From assembly GCF_963678225.1 (NCBI RefSeq), contig NZ_OY782764.1:1617001-1681000 (forward strand): DNA of 64,000 bases, given 5' to 3'. The stretch comes from an uncultured Cohaesibacter sp. Its GTDB lineage: Bacteria; Pseudomonadota; Alphaproteobacteria; Rhizobiales; Cohaesibacteraceae. Below the pieces are notes generated by a model. The model was not told the DNA's origin. It saw nothing but the letters and a program-made list of their open reading frames with translations, and did not search any database. The stretch's first letter is position 1; every line of letters begins with the position of its first letter. Positions 18,689 through 27,653 of the stretch are shown piece by piece. A program made the translations under genes and the position numbers.

Positions 18689-21450
18689 CCGTTGATACTG
18701 CAGTAACGCAGGACGCTCTGTTTGATCATCAAATGGATGTTCTGAAAAAGCATCTCGCAGCGGACCCCCGGTCCCTGCGGAATGTCTTCATCGCGGATGG
18801 AGCCCAGGCCATGGCCTGGGAATTCCAGAAGGACGAGTTGGGCGAGCCCTTCATCAAGACTCTCTGGGGCCTTCTGCTCAAGAATGATGACATGAGCACG
18901 CTGATCCAGCGTTTCATCTGGAGCTTGCCGCTCCGTTTCAAACGCAAGTTCATCAAGGCGCTCGATGCCTACATGTCCGACCGCTATCCCATGTTCAAGG
19001 GCCTTTCTGAAGGCTGGCCCGAAAACAGCTACATTCCGCCCTATATCCGCACGCCGGAAGCGCGGTCAGCTGACTTCGAGTTGGTGAACCAGGGCTATCT
19101 GGGCTATCAGTCCCTCGGCTATTCCTTGCGGGAAGTCGAAATGATCGTCTGGCTGGAAGTGCTTCGCGACAAACAGTGCGAAGACAAGCCTTGCGAACTG
19201 GGCCAGATCATCCAGCGCACCAAGGACGAAGAAGCCAAGAAGATTGGCGGCTGCCCGGTCAAGATCCATATCCCGGAAATGATCGATCTGCTCGCCAAGG
19301 GCAAGATCCGTCAGGCGCTGGAATTGATCGAAAGCTGCAACCCGCTACCAAACGTCACCGGCCGCGTCTGTCCGCAGGAGCATCAGTGTCAGGGTGTCTG
19401 TAAGCATACCAACCGTCCGATCGAAATCGGTCAGCTGGAATGGTTCCTGCCCGAGCACGAGAAAGCTGCCAATCCGGATCAGCTTGCGCGCTTCGCTGGC
19501 ATTGTCAGCCCTTGGCAGAAAGCCGAAAAGCCTCCAATCGCGGTGGTCGGGTCCGGCCCGTCGGGCCTCATCAACGCCTATTTGCTGGCCGTTGAAGGCT
19601 TCCCGGTAACGGTCTTTGAGGCTTTCCACGAACTGGGCGGCGTGTTGCGCTACGGTATTCCCGAATTCCGTCTGCCAAACTCGCTGATCGATGACGTGGT
19701 TGCCAAGATCGACGCTCTGGGCGGTCGCTTCGTCAAGAACTTCGTGGTCGGCAAGTCCGCAACCCTTGAAGATCTGAAAGCCGCTGGCTTCTGGAAAATC
19801 TTCGTCGGGTCGGGTGCTGGCCTGCCAACCTTCATGAATGTTCCGGGCGAAGAATTGCTCGGCGTCATGTCGGCCAACGAGTTCCTGACCCGCGTCAACC
19901 TGATGCGTGGTCGTGATCCGGCCTATGAAACGCCGCTTCCGGACGTCAAGGACAAGAATATCCTCGTGATTGGTGGTGGTAACACCGCGATGGACGCAGC
20001 CCGCACGGCAAAACGCCTTGGCGGCAACGTGACCATCGTTTATCGCCGTACCCAGTCTGAGATGCCTGCCCGTGTTGAAGAACTCGAGCATGCACTTGAA
20101 GAGGGCATTGAACTGGCTGAACTGCGCGGACCAAAAGAGTTCGTCGGCGATCATCACACCCATTTCGTCACCCACGCTGTTGTGGATGTGAACGAGTTGG
20201 GTGAACCGGATGCCTCTGGCCGCCGTCGTCCACGTCCAACCGGTGAAGTCATCGAAATGCCGGCCGATCTGGTCATCATGGCGCTTGGCAACAAGTCCAA
20301 TCCGATCATCCCGTCGTCTGAACCCAAGCTTGAAGTCAGCAAATGGGGCACGATCAATGTTGGCAAAGATAGCCAACAAACGTCGATTGATGACATCTAT
20401 ACCGGTGGTGACGCCGCTCGTGGTGGGTCCACGGCGATCCTTGCTGCCGGTGATGGTCAGGCTGCTGCCCGTCAAATCCTCGGTGCCATTGATCTGGTGT
20501 CTGATGAGATTGCCGACCGGGTCAAGAGAGCTGATCACTTCACCAGCCTTGGTCTGGCTGAACATACCGTTCTCAAACACACGGATCTGGCTGCTGGCAT
20601 TGTTGAAATGACAATTCGCGCACCAGTGATTGCCCAGTCCGCACGGGCTGGCCAGTTTGTCCGCGTGCTGGCAACCGATGATGGCGAGCTCATCCCGCTG
20701 ACCCTTGCCGACTGGAACAAGGAAAATGGCACCATCGATCTGGTCATTCAGGGCATGGGTACCTCGACCAAGATGATGAACAAGATGAGCGAAGGCGACT
20801 TCTTCGCCGGTATCGCAGGCCCGCTTGGGGAACCAAGCGACGTCAAGAAATTCGATCCGGAAAAAGAAACCGTTGTCTTCACAGCCGGTGGCGTGGGTCT
20901 GCCCGCGATTTATCCGATTGCCAAGGCGCATCTGGAAACCGGCAACCATGTCACCATGATCATCGGCTTCCGTTCGGCAGACCATCTGTTCTGGACGGGC
21001 GAGGACGAACGCATGGGGCTGTTGAAGGCCAAGTATGGCGACATGCTTGATGTCATCTATTGTTCCAACGATGGCACCTTCGGCATCAAGGGCTTTGTCA
21101 CCAATCCACTTGAAGACATGCTCAAGGACGACAAGACCTCCAAGGGCCGCAAGATTGCGGAAGTCGTCTCTGTCGGTCCTCCGATGATGATGCGTGCTGT
21201 CAGTGATCTGACCAAGCCATATGAAGTGCCGACGGTTGTCAGCCTCAACTCCATCATGGTGGATGCCACCGGCATGTGCGGCGCCTGCATGGTGCCAGTG
21301 CTCAAGGATGGCAAGACCCTGCGTCAGCATGCTTGCATTGACGGTCCGGAATTCGACGCCCATACCGTCGAATGGGACAAGTTCCTGCCACGCTTTGGCC
21401 AGTTCAAAGTGCAGGAAGTCCGCAGCATGGAAAAACACAAGCTCAACTGA
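18685..21450 (+). CDS. One-chain NfnB-NfnA fusion flavoprotein with extra N-terminal domain
   Basis: A protein of about 921 residues fusing both halves of an Nfn-type NAD(P)H:ferredoxin oxidoreductase. Residues 1-160 are an extra domain I do not recognise (WEFQKDELGEPFIKTLWGLL). Then come a GltD-like iron-sulfur segment (GGCPVKIHIPEM, VTGRVCPQEHQCQGVC), an FAD site (VVGSGPSG near 289), a second nucleotide site (VIGGGNTAMDAART) and, from about 626, an NfnA/PyrK half ending with GMCGACMVP and HACIDGPEFDAHTVEW. The first Cys group is altered from the usual CxxCxxCxxxxC form (only KQCEDKPCELG remains). ATG at 18685 overlaps the PFOR stop (ATGA) with GGAG upstream. The longer GTG start at 18664 is rejected. 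A terminator follows. Confidence 0.9.
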   Translation: MTVDTAVTQDALFDHQMDVLKKHLAADPRSLRNVFIADGAQAMAWEFQKDELGEPFIKTLWGLLLKNDDMSTLIQRFIWSLPLRFKRKFIKALDAYMSDRYPMFKGLSEGWPENSYIPPYIRTPEARSADFELVNQGYLGYQSLGYSLREVEMIVWLEVLRDKQCEDKPCELGQIIQRTKDEEAKKIGGCPVKIHIPEMIDLLAKGKIRQALELIESCNPLPNVTGRVCPQEHQCQGVCKHTNRPIEIGQLEWFLPEHEKAANPDQLARFAGIVSPWQKAEKPPIAVVGSGPSGLINAYLLAVEGFPVTVFEAFHELGGVLRYGIPEFRLPNSLIDDVVAKIDALGGRFVKNFVVGKSATLEDLKAAGFWKIFVGSGAGLPTFMNVPGEELLGVMSANEFLTRVNLMRGRDPAYETPLPDVKDKNILVIGGGNTAMDAARTAKRLGGNVTIVYRRTQSEMPARVEELEHALEEGIELAELRGPKEFVGDHHTHFVTHAVVDVNELGEPDASGRRRPRPTGEVIEMPADLVIMALGNKSNPIIPSSEPKLEVSKWGTINVGKDSQQTSIDDIYTGGDAARGGSTAILAAGDGQAAARQILGAIDLVSDEIADRVKRADHFTSLGLAEHTVLKHTDLAAGIVEMTIRAPVIAQSARAGQFVRVLATDDGELIPLTLADWNKENGTIDLVIQGMGTSTKMMNKMSEGDFFAGIAGPLGEPSDVKKFDPEKETVVFTAGGVGLPAIYPIAKAHLETGNHVTMIIGFRSADHLFWTGEDERMGLLKAKYGDMLDVIYCSNDGTFGIKGFVTNPLEDMLKDDKTSKGRKIAEVVSVGPPMMMRAVSDLTKPYEVPTVVSLNSIMVDATGMCGACMVPVLKDGKTLRQHACIDGPEFDAHTVEWDKFLPRFGQFKVQEVRSMEKHKLN

Positions 21451-21484
21451 TATCTGTCAGCTTTATGAGCTTTGCGAAAAAAGA

Positions 21485-21521
21485 GCCTCCGGAAGCATGC
21501 CTTCCGGGGGCTTTCTCTTTT
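21485..21521 (+). terminator. Rho-independent terminator after the PFOR-Nfn operon
   Basis: An 11-bp stem (21485-21495 with 21501-21511, one G-U pair) and a 5-base loop are followed by a T-rich run (TTTCTCTTTT), 35 bp past the stop codon at 21450. Confidence 0.88.
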
Positions 21522-21631
21522 GGTTGTGATGCCAAATGGCGCGAATATATCCCGATAGACAGTCTGCTACAGTCGGTTACACGATATCTGTGGGCAAATA
21601 TGCGCAGATTTTTCGCATATTCGCTCTGAAT

Positions 21632-22141
21632 TCAGCATCCTCGTTGGTCGATTGCCTCCTCGGCAGTGTGAATAATCCGCTTGAGGTCATCGGCAAATGC
21701 AGCACATGCCTCCGGGCTCTCAAACCCTTTTTGCAACAGCGTTTCCGCGTTGGCGGCGATCTGGGGCATGATCTCGCTGAGTTTCTCGCGCCCCTCGTCC
21801 GTCAACAGAACCAGCCTTTGTCTGGCATCCCGTTCTGACGATCTGCGAGCGATAAAGCCTTTTGATTCCAGGGATTTGAGTACTTTTGTAAGGCCTCCTG
21901 AGGAAATCAGAAGAGCGTCATAAAGCTCGGTCGGCGTCATCGTCGCGCCGGGCTTTTGCGAGCGCAAGGCCGCCAAAGCATCAAATTCCATATAGGTTAG
22001 ATCATGGAACTTAAGCAGCCGCTTCGTTGTTTCTTGCAATAGGGAAGAAAGACGCTGAATGAGAGCCGCACTCTGCATAAACGGCGTGACAGCCTCCGGC
22101 CAGTTCTCGCAAACCTGTTTGCTTCGCTCTTCCACATTCAT
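21632..22141 (-). CDS. MarR-family transcriptional regulator
   Basis: A 169-residue winged-helix regulator of the MarR family. The DNA-binding part shows MTPTELYDALLISSGGLTKVLKSLESKGFI, followed by the wing ARRSSERDARQRLVLLTDEG. It is divergent from the RND efflux genes at 22258. The 116-bp gap holds a clear inverted repeat (22155-22176), so it probably represses itself and the pump and responds to a small aromatic or lipophilic compound. The ligand is not predictable from sequence. Confidence 0.93.
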   Translation of the reverse strand: MNVEERSKQVCENWPEAVTPFMQSAALIQRLSSLLQETTKRLLKFHDLTYMEFDALAALRSQKPGATMTPTELYDALLISSGGLTKVLKSLESKGFIARRSSERDARQRLVLLTDEGREKLSEIMPQIAANAETLLQKGFESPEACAAFADDLKRIIHTAEEAIDQRGC

Positions 22142-22154
22142 GACAGAAACCCTA

Positions 22155-22176
22155 TTTATCTTACCAGAAAGATAAA
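22155..22176. promoter_or_regulatory. Probable MarR operator
   Basis: TTTATCTT (22155-22162) and its exact reverse complement AAGATAAA (22169-22176) are separated by 6 bp. The site lies 14 bp upstream of the marR-type start codon and about 80 bp before the efflux adaptor. Size and placement fit a MarR dimer site. Confidence 0.75.
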
Positions 22177-22257
22177 ATGCATCGTCAGCCGTGCTTTGGC
22201 AATGCTGAAATCTGAAAACCAGACGGTCAGTTTAAAACCAATAAGAGACATATAGTC

Positions 22258-23520
22258 ATGACAGCCTCAGAAACACGCATGCCTTTCAGACACATGCTTC
22301 CACCAACTCTGGCCTTGCTTATCGGCCTTCTGGTCCCTTCTCTTGTCTCGGCACAGCCTGTACCTAGCGATGCCATGGATGGACAGAGCCAGGGGCCCTT
22401 GCCTGTCGGCGTCATCACACTGGAACAAGCCGATGTTCCATACGAGGTGACCCTACCCGGACGGGCGGTGGCCTATGAGCAGGTTTCCATTCGCCCGCGA
22501 GTGAATGGGGTTATCGCCGAAATCGCCTATCAACCGGGCCGACCGGTTAAGGTTGGCGACCTGCTGTTTCGTATTGATAATGAAACCTACGAAGCCTCTG
22601 TCCAGTCGGCTGAAGCCGAAGTGGCAAGCGCAGCAGCCTCTCTGGAAGGCGCTCAAATCACGCTTGAGCGCTACAAGAAAATTGAAGGTACGGGCATCTC
22701 CTCTGCCGATGTGAAGGATGCTGAAGTCAGTCTGCATCAGGCAGAAGCCTCCTTGAAAACGGCTGAGGCTGCCCTGCGTACGGCTAGACTCAATCTTGAA
22801 TGGACGGAAATTCACAGCCCCATTTCGGGCATTCCCGAGGTTGCGGATGTCTCTGTCGGTTCAATCGTGACGTCCAACCAGACGACAGCCTTGACGACAG
22901 TCACGCGTCTCAACCCGATTTATGTCGATGTGCAGGAATCAAGTGTACGAATGCTGTCCATTCGCAATCTCGTTGAGAATGGCTTCATCAAGCGCGCCGA
23001 CAAGCTGAGCCTCAAGCTACAGCTGGAAACCGGCGAGACGCTGGATGGCGAAGGCACGCTCCGTTCGCCTGGTACATCCGTGTCTACCACGACCGGAACT
23101 GTGGCCCTGCGAATGGAGTTCGACAATCCCAAACGCATGGTCATCCCGGGGCAGTTTCTGCGCGTGGACGCCACGTTGGGCACCTCTGAAGCCATTCTGG
23201 TGCCTCAGGGCGCCACTCAGCGCGCCAGCGATGGCAGCCTGACGGTTTATGTGGCCCGCGACGGCAAGGTTGCGGTCGAAACCCTTGAAGAGATCGGCTC
23301 TTATCAGAATAACTGGATTGTCACCGGCGGAGTGGAAACGGGAGACCAGATTATCGTCGACAATATCCGCAACCTTCGCGAAGGCATCGAAATCAAGACC
23401 ATCCCCGTTGAATATGTCGATGGCGTCATCAAGGAAGTGACAGATGATGATGCGGCCAAGGTGACCAATAGCAATGCATCAGGCGAGGCTCAGCCTGCCG
23501 ACGTGGCAGAGAAGGAATAG
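22258..23520 (+). CDS. RND efflux periplasmic adaptor (membrane fusion protein)
   Basis: A 420-residue AcrA/MexA-type adaptor that bridges an inner-membrane RND pump and an outer-membrane channel. It has an N-terminal export signal (MLPPTLALLIGLLVPSLVSA), the lipoyl/barrel start YEVTLPGRAVAYEQVSIRPR with VNGVIAEI, and an alpha-helical hairpin rich in Ala/Glu (VASAAASLEGAQITLERYKK). The beta-barrel parts follow (NPIYVDVQESS, MVIPGQFLRVDATLG). It lies 6 bp before the pump gene. No lipobox Cys is evident. No TolC-like channel is encoded in the window, so a shared channel elsewhere is expected. Confidence 0.94.
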   Translation: MTASETRMPFRHMLPPTLALLIGLLVPSLVSAQPVPSDAMDGQSQGPLPVGVITLEQADVPYEVTLPGRAVAYEQVSIRPRVNGVIAEIAYQPGRPVKVGDLLFRIDNETYEASVQSAEAEVASAAASLEGAQITLERYKKIEGTGISSADVKDAEVSLHQAEASLKTAEAALRTARLNLEWTEIHSPISGIPEVADVSVGSIVTSNQTTALTTVTRLNPIYVDVQESSVRMLSIRNLVENGFIKRADKLSLKLQLETGETLDGEGTLRSPGTSVSTTTGTVALRMEFDNPKRMVIPGQFLRVDATLGTSEAILVPQGATQRASDGSLTVYVARDGKVAVETLEEIGSYQNNWIVTGGVETGDQIIVDNIRNLREGIEIKTIPVEYVDGVIKEVTDDDAAKVTNSNASGEAQPADVAEKE

Positions 23521-23526
23521 GACGAC

Positions 23527-26500
23527 ATGGGATCTTTCTTTATTGATCGCCCGGTTTTTGCCTGGGTGCTTGCCATTGTCACGATGCTTGCCGGGGCATG
23601 GTCCATCACCAGTCTGCCGGTTGCCCAGTATCCAGACATTGCACCGACAACCATTCGTGTATCGGCCAGCTACAAGGGCGCCACCGCCGAGGCCGTCGAA
23701 AACTCCGTGACCAAGGTCATTGAAGACAGCCTCACCGATGTGGACGGCGTGCTCTACACCATTTCAAGCTCAAGTGCGGGGCGTGCGTCTCTTGAACTGG
23801 TTTTTGATGGCGCTGTTGATCCGGTGACGGCGCAGAATGATGTGCAGACCAAGATTGGTCAGATCGAAAGCCAGTTGCCAGACGCCGTGCAGGACGCCGG
23901 CATCAATCTCAGGCGGTCCAATGACTCCATTCTTTTGGTTGGCGCTCTCGTCTCTACAGACGGGAATCATTCTACTCTTGAGTTGGGCAACTTGCTTGAG
24001 GAGGTGGTGGAAGGCCCGATACAGCGTACAGACGGGGTCGGCGGCATCAACTCCTTCGGGTCTGGTTATGCCATGCGCATCTGGCTCGACCCGATGTCTC
24101 TGAACCGCTATCAGTTGACGCCAAGCGATGTGGTCAGTGCCGTTCAGGCACAAAATACCACTGTTTCCGTCGGTTCTCTGGGCACGCAGCCAACGCCGGA
24201 AGGTCAGCAATTCACCGCAACCTTGACAGCGCAAAGCCAGTTGACCACTGTCGACCAGTTCAAGCAGATCTTGCTGAAAACCAATGACAATGGTGGCTCT
24301 GTCTATCTGGGCGATGTTGCAAAGGTGGAAATCGGGCAGGAAGATTACGGCTCCAATTCCATTTTCAAGGGACTGAATGCTGCCGGTTTTGGCATCAATC
24401 TGGCCACAGGCGCCAATGCGGTGGATACGTCAGCGGCTGTCCGTGCTACCATGGACAAGCTGAAAGGCTCGCTGCCTGATGGCGTCGAAGTGCGCTATGC
24501 TTATGACACTTCCCCCTTTGTGGAGCTGTCGATCAACAAAGTCTATCACACGCTGGGCGAAGCGGTTGTGCTGGTGGTGCTTGTCCTGTTGGTTTTCCTG
24601 CAGTCTTTCCGCGCCACGTTTGTTCCGTTGATCGCGGTGCCGGTCGTGTTACTTGGAACACTGGCTGTTCTGGCCGCCACGGGCTTCACCATCAATACAC
24701 TCACGATGTTCGCGATGGTGCTGGCCATCGGCCTGCTGGTGGATGATGCCATTGTGGTTGTCGAGAATGTGGATCGGCTCATGCATGACGAAGATGTCGG
24801 ACCGCTGGAAGCGACGCGCCGAAGTATGGGGCAGATTACCAGCGCCCTGATCGGCATCGTGGTGGTGCTCTCGGCGGTGTTTCTGCCCATGGCCTTCTTC
24901 GGAGGATCGACAGGGGTTATCTATCGCCAATTCTCGGTGACGATGATTGCCGCCATGGTGCTGTCTCTCTTCGTGGCTATCACGCTATCTCCGGCTCTTT
25001 GCGCGCGCTTCTTGCGCAAGAAGAAAGCTGGCAAGGAAATTGCTCCCGCGCGCTGGTTCAACACAGGGTTTGATAGGCTCTCCCGCTCTTATGGTGCCGC
25101 AGTGCGCTTCATTCTGAAGGCGCCCTTCACCATGCTGCTGGTTCTGGCGCTGGTAACAGGCGGGGCATGGCTGGTTTATGAGAGAATGAACTCCTCCTTC
25201 CTGCCGACGGAAGATCAGGGCATGTTGATGAGCCAGATCAAGCTACCGGAGGGCTCCACCTATAAGCAGACCAAAGAGGTCGTCTCAGAGGTGGAAGCCT
25301 ATCTTCTGAATGAAGAGGGCGATGCAATCGATGCGACCTTCGCGGCTCTGGGCTTCAGTTTTGGTGGCTCGGGCTCCAACCAGGCCATGATGTTCATCAA
25401 GCTCAAGGACTTTGATCTGCGAGAAGATACGTCGCTGGATGCGGCTTCTGTTGCCTTGCGCATCAATCAGCATTTTGCGGCCAATCGTCAGGCCGAGATT
25501 TTTGTTATGCAACCTCCCGCTATTATGGGGCTCGGCAACTCGGGTGGTTTCTCGATGTATCTGGTATCCCGCAACGGCGGCTCCCATGCAGACCTGTCCG
25601 ATGCCGCCGATCAGCTTGTCTCTCTGGCCAAGGCGGATTCTCGCGTGCAGAATATCCGATCCTCTGAAAATGAAGACGAGAGTGCCCTGCGGATCTTGAT
25701 TGATCAGCCCAAGGCCGAGAGCTTCGGGGTGTCACTGAGCAGCATCAACGCCATGCTGTCGGTGATTTTCTCGGGCACAGATGTCAATGATTTCGATCTC
25801 AACGGCAATTTGCGCCCTGTTATTGTTCAAGGGGCGGCTGAATACCGCATGCAGCCGGAAGATATCGGCAAATGGTATGTCAGTAACAGCTCAGGCGATA
25901 TGGTGCCATTCAGTGCATTCGTTACGACCAAATGGGAGCCGGTGGCCCCCAGCCTTGCGCGGTATGATGGATCGTCAGCGATCAAGATCGACGGCTCTGC
26001 CGGGCCAAATACCAGCTCTGGTCAAGCCATGGAGGCGATGGAAGCACTCGCAGAGCAACTGCCAACGGGCTATGGCGTGGAATGGACCGGGTTAAGCTAT
26101 CAGGAACGGCAATCTGGTGAACAAGCGCCAATGCTCTATGCCCTGTCGTTCTTGATTGTCTTTCTGGCACTTGCGGCTCTCTATGAGAGTTGGTCAATTC
26201 CGATTTCGGTGATGCTTGTCGTTCCCATCGGTATTTTTGGCGCCTTGCTGGCCGCGTGGCTGTTTGGCCAGTCCAACGATGTCTATTTCAAGGTCGGAAT
26301 TCTGACCACGATCGGACTTGCCGCCCGAAACGCGATCTTGATCGTAGAATTTGCCGAAACGCTTTATAAACAGGGATATGTGCTGGTGGATGCGGCGGTT
26401 GAGGCTTCTTTGCAGCGGCTGCGTCCGATCATGATGACGGCGCTGACCTTCATTCTTGGTGTGCTACCCTTGGCTGTGGCCACAGGGGCGGGGGCAAATG

Positions 26501-26643
26501 CCCAGAATGCGATCGGTATCGGCGTTATCGGTGGTATGGTCGCGTCCACCTTTATTGGCGTGCTCATGGTACCGGTGCTCTATGTCATTGTTCGTCGTCT
26601 CTTTGGTGAGAGACATGGCGAGGAAACCACAGCCGAGGCTTAA
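23527..26643 (+). CDS. RND multidrug efflux pump, HAE1/AcrB type
   Basis: A 1038-residue inner-membrane proton-driven pump. It opens with FFIDRPVFAWVLAIVTMLAG and VAQYPDIAPTTIRVSASYKG, the HAE1 signature. Transmembrane segment 4 carries the proton-relay pair in GLLVDDAIVVVENVDR (Asp at about 406 and 407). The second half repeats the fold and ends with VKVGILTTIGLAARNAILIVEFA-type elements (here FKVGILTTIGLAARNA). Length matches AcrB/MexB (about 1030-1050). It is co-transcribed with the adaptor and probably controlled by the divergent MarR protein. Substrates cannot be read from sequence. Confidence 0.96.
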   Translation: MGSFFIDRPVFAWVLAIVTMLAGAWSITSLPVAQYPDIAPTTIRVSASYKGATAEAVENSVTKVIEDSLTDVDGVLYTISSSSAGRASLELVFDGAVDPVTAQNDVQTKIGQIESQLPDAVQDAGINLRRSNDSILLVGALVSTDGNHSTLELGNLLEEVVEGPIQRTDGVGGINSFGSGYAMRIWLDPMSLNRYQLTPSDVVSAVQAQNTTVSVGSLGTQPTPEGQQFTATLTAQSQLTTVDQFKQILLKTNDNGGSVYLGDVAKVEIGQEDYGSNSIFKGLNAAGFGINLATGANAVDTSAAVRATMDKLKGSLPDGVEVRYAYDTSPFVELSINKVYHTLGEAVVLVVLVLLVFLQSFRATFVPLIAVPVVLLGTLAVLAATGFTINTLTMFAMVLAIGLLVDDAIVVVENVDRLMHDEDVGPLEATRRSMGQITSALIGIVVVLSAVFLPMAFFGGSTGVIYRQFSVTMIAAMVLSLFVAITLSPALCARFLRKKKAGKEIAPARWFNTGFDRLSRSYGAAVRFILKAPFTMLLVLALVTGGAWLVYERMNSSFLPTEDQGMLMSQIKLPEGSTYKQTKEVVSEVEAYLLNEEGDAIDATFAALGFSFGGSGSNQAMMFIKLKDFDLREDTSLDAASVALRINQHFAANRQAEIFVMQPPAIMGLGNSGGFSMYLVSRNGGSHADLSDAADQLVSLAKADSRVQNIRSSENEDESALRILIDQPKAESFGVSLSSINAMLSVIFSGTDVNDFDLNGNLRPVIVQGAAEYRMQPEDIGKWYVSNSSGDMVPFSAFVTTKWEPVAPSLARYDGSSAIKIDGSAGPNTSSGQAMEAMEALAEQLPTGYGVEWTGLSYQERQSGEQAPMLYALSFLIVFLALAALYESWSIPISVMLVVPIGIFGALLAAWLFGQSNDVYFKVGILTTIGLAARNAILIVEFAETLYKQGYVLVDAAVEASLQRLRPIMMTALTFILGVLPLAVATGAGANAQNAIGIGVIGGMVASTFIGVLMVPVLYVIVRRLFGERHGEETTAEA

Positions 26644-26690
26644 AGCCGCGCTGGTCTGATGTAGGCGAACAAAGACCCTAAGAATAAGTG

Positions 26691-26724
26691 AATTGGCGTG
26701 CTGACTTGTGCGCCAATTTTCTTG
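26691..26724 (+). terminator. Terminator after the RND operon
   Basis: AATTGGCG (26691-26698) and CGCCAATT (26711-26718) pair across a 12-base loop and run into TTTTCTT, about 50 bp past the pump stop codon. Confidence 0.75.
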
Positions 26725-27653
26725 TCATGGAACAGGCCGGAATTCGCCAAATACTGCCAGCTTTAAACCATTCGCCTTGCTAGCAAGGTGCTCCTTTTTG
26801 CCCCAGAAATGCCGTGGAACGGGAGCTGCGCCACCAGACCAAATCACTCGTGCGTAAGAAGCGGAAAAATGATTCGATAGATGATGCAAACGATTCATTT
26901 TGGCGATTGCCTACTCATGAAAGAGGCCCGTTGTCAGTCAAATGACATGCCGATCCAGTTTTTCTGTGCAGAAATAGGGTGCTCTAATGGGTGGGAAAGA
27001 TTCTATTTTATGTAGGCACATATAAAAATATTTCTACAATTGTCCATCTCTGTCTAAATATAAATTCTCGTAAAAATTGAAATTTTTAATACTTTAGTAA
27101 TGTATATTAACAATTACCTAATTGAATTAGGGTGGGAAAGATATTCAGATAATGGTTTGGTGTTTGTAGAAGATAAGTTAAAAATTGTATTATATCTGTT
27201 TTTTAGAAACAGTAATATTTATTTATATTACTATGTAGAAAAAATAATTTTATGTGAAAATTTTTGTTGTTGAAATTGAAATATCAAAAATATACGCATT
27301 AAATATTTTTGATATATTTGTACATAAAATTTATAATAAATAATTTTTTGAAAATGTTTTAATAATTTAATATGGTCTATTCAAAAAATATTTTATAAAT
27401 ATTTTTGTTAGATAATTACTTTAAAAAAATTTATATTGTAATTTTATTTCGTGTTTATTCATTAGAATAGATATTATCACTTTTTACTAGGCAAAAGATT
27501 CCGGTCGAAATGCACATTTTTCCTAGAAAAGATCAGAAATAAGCTGAAAAAAAACTTATAGTTACACGCCTGAAAGAGTTCGGTACAACGTTTTATTAGT
27601 AGGAAGAATTTTGTGAGGTGACTTCTTAGCCTGAAACGTTGATGGACTGAACA
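26725..27653. other. Long non-coding stretch containing an extreme AT-rich island
   Basis: No gene is supported here. My hand count for 27001-27480 is about 84 G+C in 480 bases (about 17%), falling to about 13% in 27181-27480, against clearly GC-richer genes on both sides. It contains many A/T runs and no long frame. The right end must hold the promoter of the sigma factor at 27654. Possible readings are a xenogeneic-silencer or nucleoid-protein target, an insertion scar, or a flexible regulatory region. Confidence 0.75.

Noticed and set aside
19345-21438. 697-codon minus-strand frame inside the fused Nfn gene
   Set aside because: Antisense shadow of a clear flavoprotein; rich in His and Arg with no recognisable fold.
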